DNA of 64,000 nt from NCBI RefSeq assembly GCF_947507565.1, contig NC_089185.1:1364001-1428000 (forward strand). Direction: 5' to 3'. This stretch comes from Oscarella lobularis (taxonomy: Eukaryota; Porifera; Homoscleromorpha; Homosclerophorida; Oscarellidae). Below are positions 56,484 through 64,000 of this stretch, one piece after another. Below the pieces are notes generated by a model, which saw only the letters and a program-made list of their open reading frames with translations, was not told the origin of the DNA and did not search any database. A program made the translations under genes and the position numbers. How positions within the stretch are numbered: position 1 is the first letter of the stretch; every line of letters begins with the position of its first letter.

Positions 56484-57027
56484 ACGATGGCAACGGCGGC
56501 AGCGACGCTGACATCTTATCCACTAGGAACTTCCTAACGTTACCTAGATCATCATCACGCACGTCGAGTGGTGTCTTATAAGACAGCTGAAAAGGAGTTT
56601 GGACTGGCTCTCTGAGCGGAGGAAGTAGGGGAACAACGCGGTCAGCAAAGCGAGGATCGAGAGCGAGAAGCATCATAACATGAATAGGGTCCTTCTCGAT
56701 TATAATTCTGCTTGAAATGACGACGAGAATCTTGTGACTCGTCGTGAGCGCCTTCTCCACATTGGCAAGGTGGCTTTCACCGGGTTTAAATTTGCTCGGC
56801 AGGAGCACATTGCAGTCGTCGCCGACCTCGAGACGAAGACGTCGCAAAAAGGCTCCGACTTCCTCGTCATGTTCGTCCGCTATCACAAAGACTGACTCCT
56901 TTACAAGTGACCGCCCTACAAACAAGCGAACACGTGAACAGGGCATGCTTCGCGCGCGTGATGCCGGGGCCGATGAATCATCGCTATCGATGAGTAAACC
57001 ATCGCTTGCACAACTATGCTTGCGCAA
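55378..57027 (-). CDS. TIR-like domain / polyproline / multi-pass membrane fusion protein
   Basis: An intronless 549-residue frame. Residues 45-170 look like a TIR fold: SVFVIADEHDEEVGAFLRRL, a BB-loop-like LLPSKFKPGESHLANVEKAL, TTSHKILVVISSRIII and ADRVVPLLPPL. A run of about 14 prolines follows at about residue 185 (a GGT-rich tract on the plus strand at 56435-56482). Then come about eight hydrophobic segments (LCFFCVFYIVFYSILAAVV, WTFCCVLLIHNV, TLMLITIFLVKLHNGWL, VIALVFPVFLLYSVAGL, LVLLIILLLIIICL and others) separated by charged loops. No glutamate matches the NADase catalytic position with confidence. I know of no standard family with this order (TIR first, then many spans). Probably a membrane-anchored signalling protein. 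Confidence 0.65.
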
Positions 57028-57347
57028 GCATCACGGAATGCTGTATACATATTGTACTCACTATTTCGCTTAGCGCCTTTCACCGGTGGCAGGGCGGAAG
57101 CGCGGGCGGTGGCTGGTTTCTCTCGCCGCGGCCGCTTCTTGTGAGCCTGCGCTCTAGTTCTTCTGCTGCTTTTTATGCCAAACACTCGTCTCGAAGCCAC
57201 TGTGTCGTTTCAGGGTTGATGGCCGGGCCCCAGGCAGTTGTCTGTCCAGAGATTGTCCGGGCTTTGATGGTGTACCACAGCATAGACATGGTCACGGGAC
57301 TAGTTACTTTACGGGAACCTTTACGGGGGTCTCTTAGGTCTCGAAGA
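57028..57347. other. Divergent promoter region
   Basis: About 320 bp between the TIR-like membrane gene (minus) and epsilon-tubulin (plus). GC-rich at 57070-57150. No gene seen. Confidence 0.4.
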
Positions 57348-59475
57348 ATGACTCAGTCGATTGTGATACAAGGTAAGAACGATTGGAAGCTTTGAACACG
57401 TCTAGAGGTTTTTCTAGTTGGCCAGTGCGGCAATCAAGTAGGGATCTTCATCTGCTAGAAGTACCGTTCTTGCTCATTGTACTAGATTGGCAGTAGATTC
57501 TGGGATTTGGCTCTGAAGGAACATGCCTCGATTAATAAAGTAATTTTACAGAACCTAAAGACTCCTAAATGGGTACTCTATTGATAGCATGGTCTTTTCG
57601 ACGAACCTCTCAGCAGCTTTTTCAAAAACGTTGACACTAGGTTATCTTGCGTATTTACATAAAAATAAAACAAAAAAAAGACATCTAGATCTTTGCACGA
57701 GTCTGACATTCCTGTGAAAGATGGAAAATCAAAAATAAAAAGCCTCAAAGCGAGAGCTGTAATGATAGACATGGAAGAGGGCGTTGTCAGCGAATTACTA
57801 AAAGGACCAATGAGAGACGTGTTTGACTCTCGTCAATTGATTACTGATGTATCAGGATCAGGAAATAATTGGTATGAAAAATAATTAATTGAGAAGAAGC
57901 GGTGCAATTCTGTGTGTATATACAGGGCAGTTGGGAATGTGTTTTATGGACAGCAGTACAGAGAGAACATAGTGGATACGGTTAGAAAAGAAGCAGAACG
58001 ATGTGACGCTCTTCAGTGTTTCTTTGTGATGCACTCAATGGGAGGAGGTGTGGTACATCTTCCTCATGCAGATTTATCCATAATACTTCATTTCATAAGG
58101 AACTGGATCAGGTCTCGGCACAGCGGTACTGGATCTGCTACAAAAGGAATTTCCAGATGTTTACAGGTACAACAGTATACTGATAGTGATGACAATAACC
58201 TCTCTGTATAGATTTGTTGTTGCAGTGTATCCCTCTTCAGATGATGATGTTATTACATCTCCCTACAACAGGTTTAGCTAAACTGATCAATGACTAACTC
58301 TTACTATTTGTCATTTTAGCGTCCTTGCAATGCACGAACTTACAGACAAAGCAGATTGCGTCCTTCCCGTAGAAAACCAGGCAACTAAAAAATCAACATT
58401 ATTATTAATTAACACTCATATATTTTTGAAGGCTCTCGTCGACCTGGTGAACAAGATTTCAAAAGCGGCCCAGTGGAAAAGCGAGAAGAGTCGAGTAACA
58501 ACGTTCAGCGGTCCAAGCCGACAAATCAAAACAAACACGGCAGTGACGTCAAGTCACGGCACACTGACCTCCCGTCAGAAACCGTTTGACAGCATGAACA
58601 ACATCGTAGCTCATCTCCTACTAAATCTAACGAGGCAAACACTGACACGCGCAGAAAAGACCTCACTTTGTGACTGTGTTCCCTTTTACTAGTTCGGCTC
58701 GATTCGAAGGATCCCTCAACGTCGATTTGAACGAAATCACAATGAACCTCGTTCCCTTTCCACGTATACATTATCTAGTATCGAGTCTGACTCCGCTATA
58801 TGGGCTAGCAGACGTCAGTTTGCCGCCGAGAAAGTCAGAAGCCCATAGCTCCCCCCTATTCATTCTCACTAAAATTTTATTTTATATTCAAGATTAGACG
58901 AAATATTTACGGATGCGTTTACCGCCGATCACCAGCTAATAAAAGCCAATCCAAAACATAATTTGTATGTATTATAAACTGAATGATAACGTCTATGGGA
59001 TGCGTCCTTTTTTAGATACCTAGCGTGTGCACTTCTGTTGCGTGGCAACGTGCCGTTGTCAGACATTCGTCGAAATATTGATCGGTAAATATATAATATT
59101 CAAATTACACATTATGTATATATTTCCTTCTGTGAGGATTCGATCATCGTTAAATTTCGTCTCGTGGAATCAAGACGGCTGGAAAACGGGCCTGTGTTCG
59201 ATTCCACCCGCCGGTCAACCGTACGGACTCCTCTGTCTCGCGAATAACACGTGCATAAAGGAAACGTTTCGCGACTTGAGAACCCAATTCACAACGCTCT
59301 TTAGAAGAAAAGTAATCTTAAATAATCAACCCCGCTCCTAGACGTCTAGAGTCATTCCCTTTAGGCCCATCTTCACCACTATAAGAAAATAGATGGAATG
59401 GACATGGGACTCTTTCAGGAGAGCCTCGAATCGCTCAGCTCTCTTTTGTGCGAATACGAAGCGCTCGAATCTTAA
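57348..59475 (+). CDS. TUBE1: Epsilon-tubulin
   Basis: Start at 57348 (MTQSIVIQ|VGQCGNQ|IGSRFWDLALKEHASINK), with two tiny exons at the front. Later exons carry SLSSFFKNVDT-type sequence, KIKSLKARAVMIDMEEGVVS, FDSRQLITDVSGSGNNW, HSMGGG|TGSG (GTP-binding), YPSSDDDVITSPYNS, ADCVLPVENQ, RQKPFDSMNNIVAHLLLNLT, SSARFEGSLNVDLNEITMNL, NFVSWNQDGWKTGLCSIPP and the end LCEYEALES at 59475. All match TUBE1 in order, with consistent splice phases. Known: a centriole/basal body tubulin needed for triplet microtubules. The intron between exons 2 and 3 is only about 47 bp. Confidence 0.95.
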
Positions 59476-59654
59476 AAGTAAATACTTTGCAGCTAACAAC
59501 GTTTATACTGATATCAATCCGAAAGGAAAATAAAGTCGAATAAAAGTCTAAACCTTTTGTACTCGCAGGGGGAGGGGGGGGGGACCCTTACAGGTATGGA
59601 GGAAGAAGTGCGTGCGTGTGTACCTCTACTCTTGATTGCGTCGTGTTTAATTAA

Positions 59655-61450
59655 TTAAAAGCGTTTAATAGCTGATTGGGACAACGCTGTCCAGTTCCGA
59701 AACGTCTTATAGATGGAATAGCAGCTGAAAAAGAGAAGAACGGACAGCACGACGGCGTGCTGCCATGCCGTCGTGTAAAAAAGCAGCACCAGCTGATAGA
59801 TCAACGACAGTGACTGAAGAGTCAGAAGAAAAGTTGGAACGATTGTTAGATTACTGAAAGCGTACTAGAGAATAAGAGAGATTAAATAAATAAATTAATT
59901 CATTAAAATTTCTTTCTTACGTAAAAGTGATAATGACTCAGGTTTCCGGGTTCGGATGTGGTTTGAAGTCCTGCAGCTTCAAACCGGTTTTTCTCGTAAT
60001 CAACTAAAGTACCCAGAGGCCATATTTTCTCAGGATTCCAGCTGAAGCGAGCAAATCCCATAGAAAACGTAGTCTATTGCGCATCTTCCTCCTCTCACCT
60101 GAATGACGCCTTCTTTGAGAAACTAGCGCCTTTCCACGTGCCCAAATACATGGCGCACTTGTAAAGCGTCACGCAGAAACGCGCGGGAAAACTCTCGCAT
60201 GCCAAGACAGAGAAAGTATTCACCCACACAAAGACAAGCAGCTTGTAGCACCAACGCTTGTTGAATGCCAAGTAGTCTTGCTAATAAAAAGAAAAAAATC
60301 AATAATTAGTATTATATATCTTGATATGTTACCTGAACGAATTGCATCGGAAGAAAGGAAGCGTAATACGTACAGACGATCGAACGAAATAGAAGTCGTT
60401 TGAGACGCGAATAGACGTCGCTTTGAAGTCGATCGACCTCGCGACGATTTGTCGTCGGCGACGGAATCGAGAAGCTGTGAATGTAGAGACGAATTTCCTC
60501 GTTCGAAGTCAACGTCGACGACGAAGAGGAACGCAGCGAAGGCGGAGGGGACAAGCCCGTCCACGTGTACGGCAACGTCGTGCGAATGAGCCAAATTTCA
60601 TCGGACGACTCGATTCGATTCGCACCGTTGAACGTCTTATCATTTTCCGTCGAGAAACCGAATAGGGAGAGATAGAGAAAGCCGCTAGAAAATCAATAAA
60701 TCAATAAATATAAATGATTCTTTTATCGATCGTACGGGTAGAGAAGCATGAGCGAATTTGCAATGCTGTCGTTTCGCATCACTTTCAATATGAACCATAC
60801 TGCCATGACAACGGCCACGGCAACGAGCAGACACTTGGCGACGTAGAGAATCCACTGAACGCGCTGTCCCAAATTCTCGTAAGGAGGAAACTAAATAAAT
60901 GCAAGAAGAATTTTAATTATCTATATATATATATATTTCTCTCTATTTTAGTTTTCGTGCCTGGTCGAAACACGTAGCGAGAAATTGACGCGTAAAGAGC
61001 ACCGTCGTGAAGAAGATGAGATCGTGATTGGCGAGATAGACGCTCTAGAAGGGAAAGAAACGGGTCGCCGGGTGGAGTCCCGGCGGAAGTCGTTACCGTG
61101 TGATAGATGCTGAAATTCTGCGCAAACGTGGCCGAGAGGAGAAACAGGAGCAGAAACGTCTCGATTTCGATGCGATTCTCAGCGGGAATGCGAGGAAATT
61201 GCTGATGAAGAACGAGATCGATTGGATTCGGTTCGGCTTTGGGATTTTCGGATCGATGGACGGCCTTTGCCGATCCATTCGCTTGATTTCGCGCCGAAGA
61301 AAGCCTACGGGAATGCTCTTCGCGTCGCGGAGACTCGTTTTTCGACTTCGTTCTCACTTTGCGCTCGCGTCGTTGCCAATTCGAGCCACGTGCGGCCCGT
61401 TCGGATGCTTCGACGTCGACGGCTTTTTGCCTCCCCACGGCATTTGGCAT
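59655..61450 (-). CDS. TMEM39: TMEM39A/B-like ER membrane protein
   Basis: Start at ATG 61450 (MPNAVGRQKAVDVEASERAA); the longer frame upstream begins with GTG. After a basic disordered leader come PKAEPNPIDLVLHQQFPRIP, IEIETFLLLFLLSATFAQNF, LANHDLIFFTTVLFTRQFLA, the lumenal/cytosolic loop DRLQSDVYSRLKRLLFRSIV, CTYYASFLPMQFVQ, YKLLVFVWVNTFSVL, CVTLYKCAMYLGTWK, WNPEKIWPLGTLVDYEKN and QLVLLFYTTAWQHAVVLSVL. These match the TMEM39 blocks (ADFNHRIKEVLFNSLFSAYY, IWPQGVLV and so on). Known: TMEM39A regulates PtdIns4P transport and autophagy at the ER. Complete, stop at 59655. Confidence 0.88.
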
Positions 61451-61641
61451 CGGCGGCGAGAATAACCGAAAATTTGATCGGGAAATGGGCAGCAACGAAG
61501 AAGAATTCGCGCATGCGTTCTCGCTAGCCGGGCGGAAATTTCTCGTGCGGCTCTGGTGCCGGCTATAATCGGACGCGTCACGCGACACAATAGTGACGTC
61601 ATAAAATTTTAAATGTAGTTAGAGTTCGACTATTGAATGGA

Positions 61642-62708
61642 TTAGGGGCTTTTTAGTGGGTTCGGTAAATTGATAGCATTCTTTCCCAACGTGATAGGCG
61701 GAAGCCTGTTGGCGCGTCCGAAGTCTGGCACTCTGAATGGGGAGCTAGATTTATTTAAAGTCTTTGAAGGAGGAGGAGGAGCGGGAGTGGCGGAGGCAGA
61801 AACGCGTCTGCCACTGCATCTCGCTTCTTCGTCAGTCAAGGGCACTCGAAACTGCACGTGGCGTTGGGCATTCTTTCCAAATTGAAAAATCCCGCTCAAT
61901 CGATCTGGCTTTTCTGCGTCCTCTTCCCGTTGAATTTGTCCTTCGCTGAACCTTCGACGCGGAGCGGACGACTCGTTGGCTTCCGGTACAAAAGCAAACG
62001 TGGAAGCAGAAGAAACGGCGTTGAACTGAGACTCCAAACTTCGTCTAGATCCAGCGACCCGACGTCTGAGTCTCTTTCTCCTGTATCTCTCCGTTCCTGC
62101 CGGAAGAGTCTTGGACAGTTCGAGTGACCTCAGCCTGAGCTGATCGGCAGCCGCTTCAGGCGAATGAGTTCGAGAAGCGACCCCCCTAATAATACCCAAT
62201 CCGTCAAGAGACGGACTACTCCGAAGAGGTCGAGTAGGCCAATTCGGACTCGAGGATTGCGCCGGCGGCAATCTGATAATTTCGGTTGAAGAGGATGACA
62301 GTGCGGATTGAGGTCTCTGCTCTGACGAATCACGCCCTGATCTGGGAGTGCCTTCAAGAGCATCGTCACGGCAGGAGTCGTTTTGTTCGTCTTCCATTCG
62401 AAGAGACGATACCAGCCCTGTGGCGACGGCTTCGTGATCGGATCTTTCGTTCTTGGGATTGCTGTCCACCAATACGTGCCCGTGCGGAGCCGTTTCGGCG
62501 TACGGAGGCGGTAAGAGCAGCTCGGCATTCGAATAGGACGTGAACACTGTACGAGAATCGCGGAACTAAGAGATATAGACCCAACGCCCTGTGTGGTCTT
62601 ACTTTCGTACGGCGGTAGACCAAAATTGAGAGTTGTTTCCGGCTGTGACGGCAACATGTGCATGCGATGGATGGCTTGAGATTGAAGCCGAGATGGGCTG
62701 CAGCCCAT
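61642..62708 (-). CDS. MGC-start, probably lipid-anchored disordered protein
   Basis: Exons 62603-62708 and 61642-62546 join through A|TG to give 336 residues. The N-terminus MGCSPSRLQSQ fits N-myristoylation at Gly2 with palmitoylation of Cys3. The rest is Ser/Pro/Arg rich and low in structure, with proline-tyrosine stretches (LLPPPYAETAPH: PPxY) that could bind WW domains. An Arg-rich patch (RYRRKRLRRRVAGSRRS) and a C-terminal FRVPDFGRANRLPPITLG follow. No fold or family is recognised. Inferred: a membrane-attached adaptor. Confidence 0.65.
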
Positions 62709-63040
62709 TGCGTCGTTCTGAAGACTTCTACTATGCTGTTATGACTCCAAAATAACACGAATCACGTGCACTCTCTGACGACATGGATGGATGGATGGAT
62801 AAATAGCGAGATCATCAATATAAATATTGGGGACTGCTCCCAAGACTGATGGCAATCTGATGATCTATAACGTGCGATATTTGCTAAAACTAGCATCTAC
62901 ATTAGCTATAATCCTGACTGATAATATAGATTTCGTTCTAAAAACTGAGGATAGTACGTAGTCATAATTTGCGAAGTCGTTCTCACAACGAAGTAACGAG
63001 TCATTGCAGTTATTTAAATACACAGTGCTGCATCAGATTG
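62709..63040. other. Intergenic spacer with ATGG microsatellite
   Basis: About 330 bp. It includes an (ATGG)n tract near 62782-62800. It is the promoter side of the MGC-start gene and the 3' side of the transporter. Confidence 0.5.
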
Positions 63041-64000
63041 CTACAGGGTGCCTTCAATAGGCGTCAACTTTGCCTCTTTGTCTTTGCGCTTTTCTTCTAC
63101 TTGAATCAGGCAACGGTCCAAAGACATCAATAGAGAGACACATATAGACAGAATGCCAGACAGAACAAATGCAGCATTGTACGACCCGGTGGCGTCAAAA
63201 ATCCAACCTAATAAAAAATAGAATCATAAATAACATGTTAACAATTGTTCGTACCAGCGGCTGGTCCTCCAAACGTCCCAAAGATAGAACTGGTAAAGCT
63301 CAGAATACTGAAAGCGTTAACAGCTTCGTCGACTCCAACAAAATCACTGGGAAACACGTTCATGATTGCCAAATAGCCCATATTTATTCCAAACAGAATC
63401 ATGAATCCAACGAGATCGGCGTAGGTTCGATACAGAGGAAAAAACACGTTCCCAATTCCGCCAATGAGAATGAAAAGCTGCAGAAGCGGCAGACGATATT
63501 GCAGATGATCGCTGACATAACCAACAGCGATAGACACGACAACAGAAGCCGCAGACGCGTACGTCAAAAGGAAACTACTGTCGTACTTGCTAATACCGAG
63601 AACGCATTCAGAGTGCCGATACTAAGACAAAGAACCAGTGAACAAAACAAGTCTTTATCTACATATGTATCTCTCTACTTACGATGTGAAAGACAACGAC
63701 GTAGAGAGAGAAAAAGTGAAGTCCTATCAGCCACACCCACAAAGCAAAACGCGGATGACGTTGGGTTTTCCAAGCGCCAATGACGATCTCTTTGACAGTT
63801 TTGTTTCCTTCCGTCGTCTCGGAAACGTATCGCGGTCGATACAGAAACGATGCCGGAATTGACAAGCAACTGATGCCGCCGGCAAAATAACAGGCTCGTC
63901 TCCAGCCATATTTACTCTCAATGACTCCCATGCCGGCTGACATGGCCATAGTGCCTATGCTGCCTCCCACTTGAGTGATGCAGACGGCGAGCGTCTTTCG
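63041..64000 (-). CDS. SLC16-like (monocarboxylate transporter-type) MFS protein, partial
   Basis: The C-terminal part only; the gene continues past the window. Exons 63683 to beyond 64000, 63255-63621 and 63041-63207 join in phase. The visible part has MGVIESKYGWRRACYFAGGI (end of the first six-helix bundle), a cytosolic loop, then ALWVWLIGLHFFSLYVVVFH, SVVVSIAVGYVSDHLQYR (MFS loop motif GxxxD), LQLFILIGGIGNVFFPLY, MGYLAIMNVFPSDFVGVD and GWIFDATGSYNAAFVLSGIL. The GWIFDxTGSYxxAF ending is typical of SLC16 monocarboxylate transporters. It ends EAKLTPIEGTL. The substrate cannot be told. Confidence 0.8.

Noticed and set aside
56387-56581. Plus-strand glycine-rich ORF
   Set aside because: The glycine run is the reverse complement of the proline run of the TIR-like membrane gene.
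57006-57347. Upstream extension of epsilon-tubulin by about 114 codons
   Set aside because: The frame is open, but the sequence before MTQSIVIQ has no tubulin match, and tubulins begin at this methionine.

Overview
The window is nuclear DNA of an early-branching animal with a compact, gene-dense genome. Introns are mostly about 45-110 bp with GT-AG ends. Neighbouring genes are separated by tens to hundreds of bases, and AATT-type simple repeats recur between genes and inside introns. Animal genes (CNRIP1, CAMLG, TMEM39, DPY19L, TIAM-like GEF, KCTD-like, FAM162) sit beside collagen-like secreted proteins and discoidin proteins. A sponge, possibly a homoscleromorph, is my inference; no marker gene proves it.

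Layout. 1-120 is an assembly gap. 121-5093 (minus) holds a type II membrane protein with receptor-L-like repeats and a fungal-type secreted glutaminase. 5899-10489 (plus) holds a KCTD-like BTB/pentapeptide protein, then two tandem collagen-like genes flanking a CAMLG/GET2 homologue. 10842-16204 (minus) holds cytosolic tyrosyl-tRNA synthetase (20 exons traced) and UTP14, head-to-head with a FAM162-like gene. 17015-25383 holds an AGPAT acyltransferase, a repeat-rich spacer, CNRIP1, an intronless sulfatase and an AKR7 reductase. 25400-29880 is an accessory block: a decayed 5' copy of a ZU5 gene, an unrecognised disrupted gene, the intact intronless ZU5 gene, and a small ORF ending in a RHIM-like motif. 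30152-34604 holds two tandem BHMT genes and a head-to-head sphingosine-1-phosphate phosphatase.

34808-39262 (minus) is the most unusual locus. A TIR-like/PDZ/TIR-like gene ends 10 nt before the start codon of an acetyl-CoA-synthetase-like gene on the same strand and in the same exon. The two frames would join if one base were absent from an A4 run. 40053-44248 holds a rhodanese-like gene with a decayed copy, an orphan gene and a three-discoidin secreted protein. 44620-53091 (minus) holds a TIAM-like Rho GEF, a C2H2 zinc-finger protein and a DPY19 C-mannosyltransferase. 53268-57027 holds a KH-domain gene, an intronless multi-pass membrane protein and, convergent with it, an intronless protein that joins a TIR-like domain, a proline run and a multi-pass membrane region. 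57348-64000 holds epsilon-tubulin, TMEM39, an MGC-start lipid-anchored disordered protein and a partial SLC16-like transporter.

How they relate. Housekeeping genes (tRNA charging, ribosome biogenesis, tail-anchored protein insertion, glycosylation, autophagy/ER, centriole) alternate with islands of intronless or duplicated genes carrying TIR-like, ZU5 and RHIM-like signatures. Those islands look like innate-immune or cell-death signalling parts and are the best candidates for new biology. All gene models come from reading frames, splice-site phase and remembered family motifs; no database search was run.
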